Shown piece by piece: positions 24,699-32,887 of a stretch of DNA of 64,000 nt. The notes beneath the pieces were generated by a model. It ran no database searches. It saw nothing but the letters and a program-made list of their open reading frames with translations, and had not been told where the DNA came from. This stretch comes from Bog-793 sp963785415 (GTDB taxonomy: Bacteria > Actinomycetota > Acidimicrobiia > Acidimicrobiales > Bog-793). The first letter of the stretch is position 1; every line of letters begins with the position of its first letter. The DNA is taken from positions 496,001 to 560,000 of the forward strand of contig CAWAVB010000001.1 in NCBI GenBank assembly GCA_963785415.1, given 5' to 3'. A program made the position numbers and the translations under genes.

Positions 24699-25109
24699 TC
24701 AGGACGAGGGGACGGTGAGAACAGTCCCGGGCCGGAGCGCGGCCCCATGGAGCTCGGCGGCGAGGGTCGCGACGACCTCGACCGGGTCGCCCGCCGGGTC
24801 GAGCCGCGTGGCAATCGCCCACAGGGTGTCGCCGGGACGGGCGACGTAGACGATCTCACGACCTCCGGCGCCGGCCGGGGCGTTCTGCGTCGCCCGTAGC
24901 GCCCCCGCGCCGAACCAGAGCCCGGCGAAGGCCACGAGCGCGGCCAGGGCGCCACCCACCTGGCGCCCGATCGCGGCGCGGGGCCGCGGGTCGATGAGAC
25001 AACACGTCGCCCGGCCGCCGTCGCCTCCGACGAGCCCGAAGGACGCCTGCCCGGGATGCGGGACAAGACGGACCCTCGACTCCCGGAGCGAACCGACCAC
25101 CGCCGCCAT
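24699..25109 (-). CDS. LysM-domain membrane protein divergent from lexA (Rv2719c/YneA-like position)
   Basis: 136 residues: a basic cytoplasmic N-terminus, one membrane helix near residues 56-76 (GGALAALVAFAGLWFGAGAL) and an extracytoplasmic LysM domain (VYVARPGDTLWAIATRL) at about 90-135. Bacillus YneA and mycobacterial Rv2719c are SOS-induced LysM-type proteins encoded next to lexA that restrain division or act on the wall; this one likely does the same. The ATG at 25109 follows GGAGG at five bases. A LexA-type box sits between the -35 and -10 of its promoter. Confidence 0.85.
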   Translation of the reverse strand: MAAVVGSLRESRVRLVPHPGQASFGLVGGDGGRATCCLIDPRPRAAIGRQVGGALAALVAFAGLWFGAGALRATQNAPAGAGGREIVYVARPGDTLWAIATRLDPAGDPVEVVATLAAELHGAALRPGTVLTVPSS

Positions 25110-25144
25110 ATCTGCCTCCGAAGAAACGGAACCCGCCGGGCGTC

Positions 25145-25239
25145 CGTACGTACGTTCGGCTGCCCGGGGACCATCGTCGCACGAACGTCTGTTCGGTGTC
25201 AACGACCGGGCGAACGGGTGTTCCACGAACGGATGTTTG
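25145..25239. promoter_or_regulatory. SOS control region with four LexA-type boxes
   Basis: Matches to CGAAC-N4-GTTCG: 25182-25195 is perfect; 25211-25224 has one mismatch (ends GTTCC); 25226-25239 has one (ends GTTTG); 25145-25158 has one (starts CGTAC). The minus-strand promoter for the LysM gene reads TTGACA (25202-25197), an 18-base spacer and GACGAT (25178-25173), with the perfect box filling the spacer. The plus-strand lexA promoter reads TTGCAT (25237-25242), 18 bases, TAACTT (25261-25266), with the third box touching the -35. Confidence 0.88.
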
Positions 25240-25311
25240 CATCTGGGTGTGACACGGAGGTAACTTCGAGGTCAGGACGTGGCCGCGGGCCGTTCGCGAA
25301 AGGCGGGGCAG

Positions 25312-25944
25312 ATGGCCGAAATCCAACTCTCGGGCAAGCGTCGTCAGATTCTCGAGTTCATCGAACGCGAGGTCCGCGAACGCGGCTACCCGCCGTCGGT
25401 GCGCGAGATCGGCGAGGCGGTGGGGCTCACCTCCTCCTCGACCGTCCACGCCCACCTGCAGATCCTCCAGCGCCAGGGCTACCTGCGCCGCGACCCGACG
25501 AAACCGCGCGCGATCGAGGTCTCCTTCGAGCCCTCGTCGGGCGCCGCGATCGGCGTGCGACCCGTCGCCCACGTGCCCCTCGTCGGTGACGTCGCCGCCG
25601 GCGTCGGCGTGCTCGCCCAGGAGAACGTCGAGGAGGTCCTGCCGGTGCCGGAGGACCTCACCGGACCGGGTGAGTTGTTCATGCTGCGGGTGCGCGGCGA
25701 CTCGATGATCGGGGCGGGCATCCTCAACGACGACCTCGTCGTCGTGCGTCACCAGCCTGAAGCCGAGCCCGGCGACGTCGTCGTCGCCGGCATCCCGGAC
25801 GGCGAGGCGACGGTGAAGACCTTCCGCCGCCGGCACGGTCACGTCGTGCTCGTGCCCGCGAACCCCGACTTCGCCGAGATCGAGCTGCCGCCCGAGGAGG
25901 TCACGATCTACGGCAAGGTCGTGACCGTCCTGCGCCGCCTGTAG
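25312..25944 (+). CDS. lexA: SOS repressor LexA
   Basis: Autocleaving repressor of the DNA-damage response, 210 residues from the ATG at 25312. The winged-helix domain includes YPPSVREIGEAVGLTSSSTV (residues about 27-45). Cleavage should occur at Ala96-Gly97 (VGDVAAG), and the catalytic dyad is Ser131 (GDSMIGAGI) with Lys169 (ATVKTF). AGGCGGGG lies before this ATG. A GTG at 25279 in frame would add 11 residues and would lie only about 6 bases from the predicted transcription start, so a near-leaderless longer form is possible. Autoregulation is shown by the boxes upstream. Confidence 0.96.
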   Translation: MAEIQLSGKRRQILEFIEREVRERGYPPSVREIGEAVGLTSSSTVHAHLQILQRQGYLRRDPTKPRAIEVSFEPSSGAAIGVRPVAHVPLVGDVAAGVGVLAQENVEEVLPVPEDLTGPGELFMLRVRGDSMIGAGILNDDLVVVRHQPEAEPGDVVVAGIPDGEATVKTFRRRHGHVVLVPANPDFAEIELPPEEVTIYGKVVTVLRRL

Positions 25945-25949
25945 GCGGC

Positions 25950-27023
25950 TCAGGCCCCGGCGAGCAACGACCGGAGCACCGAGTACGCCGCCTCGAGTTC
26001 CCGGCGGCTGATTCTCTCGTCCGGGTGGTGGCAGAGCAGCGGGTCCCCCGGCCCGAAGTTCGCTGCCGGCACGCCCCACGCGGCGAAGCGCGCGACATCG
26101 GTCCACCCGAGCTTGGCGCGGGGTTTCGCCTTGCTCGCCGCGACGAGGGAGGCAAGGACGGGATGGCCGAGGTTCGGGGGCGCCGGATCCGAGACCTCCT
26201 CGACCTCGATCACGTCACCGGCCGCAGTGTCGAGCGCCGGTCCGAGAAGAGCGCGGATCGAATCGAGGGCCGCCTCGGCGTTCCGGTCCGGTGCGAAGCG
26301 GTGGCTGAGGAGCGCCACGGCTCGGTCGGGCACGACGTTCACTCTCGCGGTTGACCCCCCTTCGGCCCACACCGCCTGGAGTGACTCGTGGTACTCGCAG
26401 CCGTCGAGCACGGGCCGGCGCTCGTCGAACTCGCCGATGCGCCCGATCAGCGCGCCGAGGCGGTGGAGCGCGTTCTTCCCCATCCACGGGCGCGCCGCGT
26501 GGGCGGGCGAACCTCGCATCTTCACGATGAGCCGCATCGAGCCCTGGCAACCGGCTTCGACGACCGCACCGGTCGGCTCGAGCAAGAGCGCGGCGTCGGC
26601 GACGAGCAGGTCGGGCCGCGCCGCCTCGAGGGCGGCGAGGCCCGAGTAGCGCCGCTCGACCTCCTCCCCGCTGTAAAGGACGAAGGTGAGGTCGTAGACC
26701 GGCTCGGCGAGCTCGGCGACGAGCGCGACTATGACGGCGACTCCGCCTTTCATGTCGACCGACCCCAGCCCGTGGCAGACATCGCCGTCGAGGCGCGACC
26801 CTTCGTTGCCGGCCGGCGGGACGGTGTCGAGGTGGCCGGCGAGCAGGACCCGCTCGGCGCGGCCGAGCGAGGTGCGGGCGACGACGTTGTCGGCGATGCG
26901 CGTGATGGTGAGCCCGCGATGACGCCGCAGCTCGGACTCCACGAAACCGGCGATCGCGGCCTCGTTGTGGCTCACCGACGGAATGCCGACGAGCTCGGCG
27001 GTGAGTCCCAACAGGTCGGTCAC
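25950..27023 (-). CDS. dapE: Succinyl-diaminopimelate desuccinylase
   Basis: Zinc amidohydrolase (M20 family) that releases LL-diaminopimelate from its N-succinyl form in lysine and cell wall synthesis. The 357 residues contain LLAGHLDTVP (first metal ligand His), GLGSVDMKGGVAV (bridging Asp), LYSGEEVERRYSGL (catalytic Glu) and LLLEPTGAVVEAGCQG, which is typical of actinobacterial DapE. A HHPDERI motif near the C-terminus holds the last His. GTG start. It lies 10 bases after the dapD stop and converges on lexA with five bases between stops. Confidence 0.93.
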   Translation of the reverse strand: MTDLLGLTAELVGIPSVSHNEAAIAGFVESELRRHRGLTITRIADNVVARTSLGRAERVLLAGHLDTVPPAGNEGSRLDGDVCHGLGSVDMKGGVAVIVALVAELAEPVYDLTFVLYSGEEVERRYSGLAALEAARPDLLVADAALLLEPTGAVVEAGCQGSMRLIVKMRGSPAHAARPWMGKNALHRLGALIGRIGEFDERRPVLDGCEYHESLQAVWAEGGSTARVNVVPDRAVALLSHRFAPDRNAEAALDSIRALLGPALDTAAGDVIEVEEVSDPAPPNLGHPVLASLVAASKAKPRAKLGWTDVARFAAWGVPAANFGPGDPLLCHHPDERISRRELEAAYSVLRSLLAGA

Positions 27024-27033
27024 GGTGTCACGT

Positions 27034-27858
27034 TCAGGGAGCGACGCCGGCGTCGCGCAGGATCTCGTTCAGCTGCGCCTTGTCGTGGCGCTCCCCCTCG
27101 GCGAGGTGCCGGACGACGAGCACGCACGGCAGGAAGAACTCCCCGCCGGGGTACTCGCGCCGACGCGACGCGCCGACGGCGACGGTCCAGGGCGGAACCC
27201 TCCCCCGGCTGATCTCCTCGCCCGTTGCCGCCTCGATGACCGGCACGGACCCCGTGAGGATCGAGCCCGCCCCGAGGACGGCGCCCTCGCCGACCCGGGC
27301 ACCCTCGGCGACGATCGAGCGGCTGCCAATTAGCGCGTCGTCCTCGACGACAACCGGAACGGCGTTCAGCGGTTCCAGCACTCCGCCGATGCCGACGCCG
27401 CCAGACAGGTGGACCCGCGCCCCGATCTGGGCGCACGAGCCGACCGTCGCCCACGTGTCGACGAGCGTGCCGGCACCGACGCGCGCCCCGATGTTCACGT
27501 AGCTCGGCATGAGGATCACGCCGCGGTCGAGGAACGCCCCCCAGCGCGCCGAGGCGCCTGGCACGACGCGAACGCCCTTGGCAACGAAGTCCTTTTTCAA
27601 CGGGATCTTGTCGGCGTACTCGAAGGGTCCGAGCTCCACGGTCGTGATCCGCGAGAGCGCGAACAGCAACAGGATCGCCTCGCGCAGCCACTCGTGGACG
27701 ACGACGTCGCCTCCCGCGGCGATCTCGGCGACGCGGGCGGCTCCGGAGTCGAGCAGCGAGACCGCCTCGATGACCGTCTCGGCGGCCCCGTCGTCAGTCG
27801 CGGACAGCTCGCCGCGGTGCTGCCAGAGCTCGTGTACCGACTCCTCGAGACCGTCCAT
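27034..27858 (-). CDS. dapD: 2,3,4,5-tetrahydropyridine-2,6-dicarboxylate N-succinyltransferase
   Basis: Acyltransferase of the succinylase route to diaminopimelate, 274 residues. After a helical N-terminal domain, residues about 100-220 form hexapeptide repeats of the left-handed beta helix (VNIGARVGAGTLVDTWATVG, VEDDALIGSRSIVAEGARVG). The motif IGGVLEPLNAVPVVVED is characteristic of the DapD subtype also found in proteobacteria. ATG at 27858 is preceded by GGGAGG; a GTG one codon earlier is equally usable. It forms an operon with dapE. Confidence 0.93.
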   Translation of the reverse strand: MDGLEESVHELWQHRGELSATDDGAAETVIEAVSLLDSGAARVAEIAAGGDVVVHEWLREAILLLFALSRITTVELGPFEYADKIPLKKDFVAKGVRVVPGASARWGAFLDRGVILMPSYVNIGARVGAGTLVDTWATVGSCAQIGARVHLSGGVGIGGVLEPLNAVPVVVEDDALIGSRSIVAEGARVGEGAVLGAGSILTGSVPVIEAATGEEISRGRVPPWTVAVGASRRREYPGGEFFLPCVLVVRHLAEGERHDKAQLNEILRDAGVAP

Positions 27859-28002
27859 CACGCCTCCCGCTGCGAGGCTAACGCGAGCCGACGTCGCGAA
27901 TCTCCGGCTGGCAGTGAGGTTCCGTCCGAGCGGTGATTCTTGCTGACGAACCCAGGCAGGTTGCGCCCGCCGGGGGCATCGCTACGAGCCTCTAATGGCC
28001 TC

Positions 28003-29211
28003 TCAGGCGCGACATCTTGGGTCCAACTTGTAGACAGCGATACCGGATTCCGAGGGGTTCGGGCCACGCGTCTCGGTCGCGGCAACGATGAGGTTGGACT
28101 CGTCGGCTGCCAAGAACCCCGGTGGCGTCGCATAGGGGATGTTGGTCGGACTAAAGGTGTTCGGCAGGCGCAGGCTCGCGTCGAGACGCCCCGTTTTGCC
28201 GGAGACGCACTCCAGGGGACTGCCGGCGAGCTGGAACCATAGGTCACCTATGTCAGGCACCGCCGTCCACGTGCCGTTCGGGCCGCCCCCTACAAAGCCA
28301 GCAGTCAAGGGTCTGAGGCTTTGTGCGGAGTAGGCCGTCACCTCGGACATGTTGCCTGCTGGTGGGCTGACCCAGAGGACCTTGCCAGTCACGTCGGCCA
28401 GGGTGGACCCACCGAACAGATGAGGTTGGCGCGCGACTCGATGAGCACCGCTCACCGGGTTGTAGGTGGCGATCGCCGCCTCCGGGCTCTTCTGATTCTC
28501 GGCGACGAGGTACAGCTCGCTACCGGAGGACGTAACGCTGGCTGGACTGAGGCCGGCAGGAAGCCAGGACACGTCGGCCACCGAGACTCGCCCGTCTGCC
28601 GGGTTCAGTGTCTTCAATGAGAAGTTGTCGATGAACCAGAGACGCCCGGCGAACGGGATGGAGTCCCACGCAGTTTCTAGGTTGGCGAAACGATGCTCGA
28701 CCCGCAGCGAGACAGGAGACAGCTGCATGAGGCTCGAGGCGGACGAGTCGGTCACCACCCAAATGTCGCCGAGACCCGCGAAAATCGACTGGCCTCCGGA
28801 AAGGGGGGCTGATCGCGTGACGGCGTAGGTGGTGAGGTTGACGCGGACGACCTCGGTGTTGGCGTTTTGGACGGGACCGACATCTTGAAGGATGAAGAGC
28901 GCTCCCCCGTCGATGACGCCAGTCCCCTTGAGTGTGCCTACGCATACGGTCCGGAGCCGGGCGAATGACTTGTGGCTGTCGAGGTCGACGATGGCCTCGT
29001 TGCCAGTCCTTGTGGACGAACACGTTGCCTTGGCGACCTGAGTCGCAGCTAACTTGCCGGCGGCCGAGGCTGTCGCTTGCCCTGTCAAGTTGGCAGCACC
29101 AAGGCCGAGAGCAACGACGCTCGCGACCAAGGGCGCGACCTTCGGGTGGCGGCGAAACAACCTCGATAGGGATGCTGGCCCAACTGTTGTGGTTGCACCA
29201 GTCTCGCCCAC
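28003..29211 (-). CDS. Exported protein of unknown function, probable beta-propeller, atypical composition
   Basis: 402 residues. A membrane or signal segment lies near 26-48, after a basic SRLFRRHPK stretch, so the rest is exported. Five or six repeated units share an LW/LY-strand pattern (LGDIWVVTD, AGRLWFIDN, GSELYLVAE, GKVLWVSPP, IGDLWFQLA), as in Vgb/YncE-type propellers. Cys pairs at about 63, 91 and near the C-terminus could form disulfides. Base composition and codon use are visibly less GC-biased than the neighbours, suggesting transfer or weak selection. The GTG start has GGAAGGAAAG upstream. Function unknown; it separates dapD from hflX. Confidence 0.75.
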   Translation of the reverse strand: MGETGATTTVGPASLSRLFRRHPKVAPLVASVVALGLGAANLTGQATASAAGKLAATQVAKATCSSTRTGNEAIVDLDSHKSFARLRTVCVGTLKGTGVIDGGALFILQDVGPVQNANTEVVRVNLTTYAVTRSAPLSGGQSIFAGLGDIWVVTDSSASSLMQLSPVSLRVEHRFANLETAWDSIPFAGRLWFIDNFSLKTLNPADGRVSVADVSWLPAGLSPASVTSSGSELYLVAENQKSPEAAIATYNPVSGAHRVARQPHLFGGSTLADVTGKVLWVSPPAGNMSEVTAYSAQSLRPLTAGFVGGGPNGTWTAVPDIGDLWFQLAGSPLECVSGKTGRLDASLRLPNTFSPTNIPYATPPGFLAADESNLIVAATETRGPNPSESGIAVYKLDPRCRA

Positions 29212-29489
29212 GTTCTTTCCTTCCGTTCCTACCTCGGGTCGCAGGACACCGTGGTGCCATTTTCCACCGGCAGACGACCGATGTCAGGCCGCCAACCTGG
29301 CGCTGGTTGGATGCCGCGGCAACCTGTGGCATTGAGGAAGGAGAGATGAGAGCGCGGGTGCGTGCCCTGTAACACAGCACCCGCAAACTGCATCATCAGA
29401 CCAGAACGTCACGTTCGGCGACCCGACCCCTCGCCCCGGGTACACGCCGGGCCCGTCCGGCACCCTGGGGACACGAGCGCCGGCGGCGC
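29212..29489. promoter_or_regulatory. Spacer between hflX and the exported protein gene, with bulged hairpin
   Basis: This 278-base gap, AT-richer than its surroundings, lies after the hflX stop on the minus strand. Bases 29354-29364 and 29373-29384 pair over 11 positions with one bulged A and an 8-base loop, a possible terminator of hflX transcription although no U run follows. The rest should carry the promoter of the exported protein gene, but I cannot point to a convincing -35/-10 pair. No reading frame here looks real. Confidence 0.4.
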
Positions 29490-30800
29490 TCACGGCTCGG
29501 CGCCGTCCCTGGCGGGCCCCGCCCCGGCGTCGCGGTCGGCCCGGGTCGTGAACTGGGCGAAGCGGCGCCGGCCGGCCTCATCGAGACGGACCCGGACGGA
29601 CAGCCCGGACCCGGAGTCGTACTGGTCGAGCACCTCGCCTCCGCGGTGGAGGGCGGCGATCACATCGCCCCTGTCGTACGGGACCGAGAGATCGACCGTC
29701 CGGTCGTGGGCGCGCAGCGCCTCTCCGATGGCCCCGAGCAGGTCGTCGAGGCCTTCGCCCGAAAGCGCCGAGCAGATCACCGAATCCGGGTGCAACGCGT
29801 GGAGCCGGACCGTGGCCCGCCGCCCGCGGTCGCACTTGTTGAAGGCGAAGATCTCGGGCACCGAGTCAGCGCCGATCTCGGCGAGCACCGACCTCACGGC
29901 GGCGATCTGACTGTCGGGATCCGCCGCGGCGGCGTCGACGACGTGGACGAGAAGGTCGGAGTCCGCCACCGTCTCGAGCGTCGAGTGGAAGGCCGTGACG
30001 AGCTGGTGCGGGAGCTTGCGAACGAATCCGACCGTGTCCGAGCAGAGCACGGTCTCTCCTCCCGGCAGTTCGAGTCGGCGGGTCCTCGGGTCGAGCGTCG
30101 CGAAGAGGCGGTTCTCGACGATCACGTCGGCGGCGGTCAAGGCGTTGAGGAGCGTCGACTTCCCGGTGTTCGTGTAGCCAACGAGCGAAACGCTCCGCCG
30201 GGATCCGCGCCGACGGGCGCGGCGCTGGGTCTGTCGCGTCGACTCGAGGTTGGTGAGCACGACCTGCAACCGTTGGATCCGCTGCGTGATGCGCCGTCGG
30301 TCGACTTCCAGCTGCGTCTCGCCGGGGCCCCGAGTGCCGATCCGACCGGCCTGCTGCGAAAGCGTCATCCCCCGGCCGCGCAGCCGCGGCAGCCGGTACT
30401 GCAGCAGCGCCAACTCGACCTGGGCGCGGCCCTCCTCGGTCCGGGCGTTCTGGGCGAAGATGTCGAGGATCACGGCGGTCCGGTCGATCGCCGTGCGCCC
30501 GAGGATCCCCTCGAGATTGCGCTGCTGGGCGGGATTCAGCTCGTCGTCGAAAACGACGGTGTCGGCGTCGACCGACTCGCAGAGCAGGTGGAGCTCCTCG
30601 GCCTTGCCGCGCCCGATGTACGTCGCCGGGTCGATCGCGTCCCGCGACTGGACGACCCGGGCCACCTCGTCGGCTCCGGCGGTGTCGATGAGCAGACTCA
30701 GCTCGTCGAGGCTCGCCTCGACCTCTCCTATCCCGCGCGGCCGCGTCACGACTCCGACGAGCACGATCCGCTCCCGAAACCGGCGCTCGATGAGCGTCAC
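29490..30800 (-). CDS. hflX: GTPase HflX
   Basis: Ribosome-associated GTPase that can split stalled or hibernating ribosomes, 436 residues. The N-terminal domain includes DPATYIGRGKAEEL; the linker has LPRLRGRGMTLSQQAGRIG; the G domain shows SLVGYTNTGKSTLLNAL (G1, near 208), DTVGFVRKLP (G3) and FNKCD (G4). The open frame continues upstream across dapF, but homology starts at the GTG at 30800 (VTLIERRFRE), which overlaps the dapF stop as GTGA. The order miaA-dapF-hflX is common in actinobacteria. Confidence 0.94.
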   Translation of the reverse strand: MTLIERRFRERIVLVGVVTRPRGIGEVEASLDELSLLIDTAGADEVARVVQSRDAIDPATYIGRGKAEELHLLCESVDADTVVFDDELNPAQQRNLEGILGRTAIDRTAVILDIFAQNARTEEGRAQVELALLQYRLPRLRGRGMTLSQQAGRIGTRGPGETQLEVDRRRITQRIQRLQVVLTNLESTRQTQRRARRRGSRRSVSLVGYTNTGKSTLLNALTAADVIVENRLFATLDPRTRRLELPGGETVLCSDTVGFVRKLPHQLVTAFHSTLETVADSDLLVHVVDAAAADPDSQIAAVRSVLAEIGADSVPEIFAFNKCDRGRRATVRLHALHPDSVICSALSGEGLDDLLGAIGEALRAHDRTVDLSVPYDRGDVIAALHRGGEVLDQYDSGSGLSVRVRLDEAGRRRFAQFTTRADRDAGAGPARDGAEP

Positions 30801-31635
30801 GCGACGCGGACCTTCTTTGTCGGGGCCGGCTCGATGTCGACGACGAGGCGCGCCACGCGACGTGCCGTCCCGACGAGGGTGGCCTCGACCCCTCCGTCGG
30901 CGGCCACCAGTTCGACGGCGAGATCGCCGCCCGGATTGTGCACGACGACGTTTTCGCCGACGAGGCCGACCGAGTGGGCGGCTGCGGCGGCTGCGGCGCT
31001 CCCGGAGCCGCACGCCAGCGTCAGGCCCGCGCCACGCTCCCAGACGACGAGGCCGATCTCGTCGCTCCCCTTCCGACAGGCGGCGAGCTCCACGTTCTGG
31101 CCGCCGGACACTGCCCGCTCGAGCTCGGGTCCGACGACTCCGAGATCGACACCGTCGAGGTCCGCGCCGAGCAGGACGAGGTGGGGATTGCCGGCATCGA
31201 CCCGATAGGCCCGCCGCCCTTGCACCGGAGAGGTCGCCAACGGATCCACCCGGACGGTCCCCATCCCCACGTGCACCGTGACCGGGCCGTCGTTCTCGGG
31301 GGCGTCGAGCGCGACCGGGGCGTCGCCCGCCTCGGTCTCGACGACGAGCCGACCCGCGGCGACGAGCCCGGCGTCGCGGGCGCAGACGACGGCGCAACGC
31401 AGGCCGTTGCCGCTCGTCTCGGCCGGTGTTCCGTCGGCGTTGCGCAACTCCATCCGCAACGTGCCGCCCGCGCGGGGGCCGAGAGGCGGATCAGCCCGTC
31501 GGCCCCGACGCCGCGGTGCCGCTCGCAGAGCGACGCGGCGAGCTCGGCATCGAAGCGGCCCGCACCAGCCCAGTCGACGACGATGAGGAAGTCGTTGCCC
31601 AGCGCCTCGTACTTCGCCAGTTCGAGCGATGCCAC
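30797..31635 (-). pseudogene. dapF: Diaminopimelate epimerase DapF, interrupted by one missing base as given
   Basis: Converts LL- to meso-diaminopimelate. The first ~54 residues (KYEALGNDFLIVVD, CERHRGVGADGLIRLSAP) are in one frame and the remainder (RMELRNADG, SGNGLRC, DAGNPHLVLLG, ERGAGLTLACGSGSA) in another. The break is at a run of five G on the plus strand (31474-31478). One extra base there restores a continuous protein reading SAPRAGGTLRMEL. It may be a sequencing error, a true mutation or -1 slippage on Pro CCC. Independently, the first catalytic Cys of the MCGNG motif is replaced by Ser (TSGNG); the second Cys (ACGSG) is kept. GTG start at 31635. Confidence 0.85.
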
Positions 31636-31639
31636 GGAA

Positions 31640-32716
31640 TCAGTCTCGCGCCCCGGTATCGCCGCGGTCCGCCGCGGCGATGGCGTCGTCGAGCGCGTCG
31701 TCGAGGTCCCGGCGTGCCGCGTCCAGCCAGACGATCCTCGGATCACGCCGGAACCACGACTCCTGGCGGCGGGCGAAAGACCGCGTCCGGCGCAGAATCG
31801 TCGCCCGGGCCTCGTCGAGCGTTGCGCGCCCCGCGACGTACTCGAGCAGCTCCCGGTAGCCGAGCGCCTGACGGGCGGTGCGCGACAGGCCCGGCGACCG
31901 TGCCGCGAGGCCGGTGACCTCGTCGACGAAACCGGCGGAGAACTGGGCCTCGAGCCGGGCCGCGATCCGGCGGTCGAGCTCGCCGCGGTCGAGCGTGAGC
32001 CCGACGAGGCAGAACCGCGTCGGCCCGTAGTGACGGAGGCCTGGCCCCGTCGCGCTGAAAGGCCGGCCCGAGCCGAGGACGACCTCGAGCGCCCGGACGA
32101 GTCGGCGGCGGTTCGTTGGTTCGATCCGCGCCGCCGCCGCCGGGTCGAGCGCGACGAGGCGGGCGTGGAGGGCCCCCAGCCCGCCCGGGCCGTCGGCCTC
32201 GCCTTCGAGCTCGGCGGCGATCTCCGGGTAGCGCCCGGGCAGGTCGAGCTCGTCGACGACGGCCCGGTGATAAAGGCCCGTCCCCCCGACGAGGACGGCG
32301 CGGTGGCCTCGCGCCTCGATCCCGGCGATCGCGGCGTGCGCGTCGGCCTGGAAGCGGGCGACGCTGAACTCCTCGCCGGGATCGCACTCGTCAACGAGGT
32401 GCCAGGCGACGCCACGGCGCTCGTCGGGCGTCGGTTTGGCCGTGCCGACGTCGAGGCCGCGGTAGACGGCAATGGCGTCGACGGAGATGAGCTCGACGCC
32501 GCCGTGACGGCGGGCGAAGCGGACGGCGGCGGCGGTCTTGCCGGTCGCGGTCGGCCCGACGAGCGAGACGTGGCGCCCGCCCGGTGCCCGGCCCGGCCCG
32601 GCGGTCAGCCGGGAGCGGCTGACCTGGTCTTTGACCCCACACCCGCCCGCGGAGGAGGTGACGCCCCTGATGGCGGCGGTCGGTCGGGACCGACCCGGCG
32701 CCACCTGGTAGGGCAC
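31640..32716 (-). CDS. miaA: tRNA dimethylallyltransferase MiaA
   Basis: Adds an isopentenyl group to A37 of tRNAs that read UNN codons. The 358 residues include the P-loop SLVGPTATGKT at about 51-61, ISVDAIAVYRGLDVGTAKP, HLVDECDPGEEFSVARFQ, VGGTGLYHRAVVD and the C-terminal RRTRSFARRQESWFRRD motif. The GTG at 32716 has GAAGGAG six bases upstream and was preferred, although it places about 50 extra residues before the P-loop, rich in Arg and Gly; no standard start lies nearer. It ends four bases before the dapF start. Confidence 0.92.
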   Translation of the reverse strand: MPYQVAPGRSRPTAAIRGVTSSAGGCGVKDQVSRSRLTAGPGRAPGGRHVSLVGPTATGKTAAAVRFARRHGGVELISVDAIAVYRGLDVGTAKPTPDERRGVAWHLVDECDPGEEFSVARFQADAHAAIAGIEARGHRAVLVGGTGLYHRAVVDELDLPGRYPEIAAELEGEADGPGGLGALHARLVALDPAAAARIEPTNRRRLVRALEVVLGSGRPFSATGPGLRHYGPTRFCLVGLTLDRGELDRRIAARLEAQFSAGFVDEVTGLAARSPGLSRTARQALGYRELLEYVAGRATLDEARATILRRTRSFARRQESWFRRDPRIVWLDAARRDLDDALDDAIAAADRGDTGARD

Positions 32717-32887
32717 GCTTCGCTCCTTCTCCACGCGGCACCGTGCGGTGGCGCGTGGGCGGGGCTTACATCTAAGCCGCACCATGCTCAGCAACCACGG
32801 GTTGCCTTACGTGGGTCGTTTCGCCTGCGGCTGGCATCGACTTTCAACCACAGACCCGCTCCCGGCCTCGAACCAGCTTAGGGCGGG
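32717..32887. promoter_or_regulatory. Spacer between ahcY and miaA with two perfect small hairpins
   Basis: The 171-base gap after ahcY contains GGCTTA-CATC-TAAGCC at 32763-32778 and GCAACC-ACG-GGTTGC at 32791-32805, both perfect 6-base stems. They could end the ahcY transcript or structure the miaA leader. The region is less GC-rich than average. I see no riboswitch signature or tRNA arm. Confidence in any particular role is low. Confidence 0.35.

Noticed and set aside
31450..31500. Classical -1 frameshift site X XXY YYZ in dapF
   Set aside because: The heptamer at the break does not fit the pattern, and no downstream pseudoknot was evident; only single-tRNA slippage on CCC remains possible.
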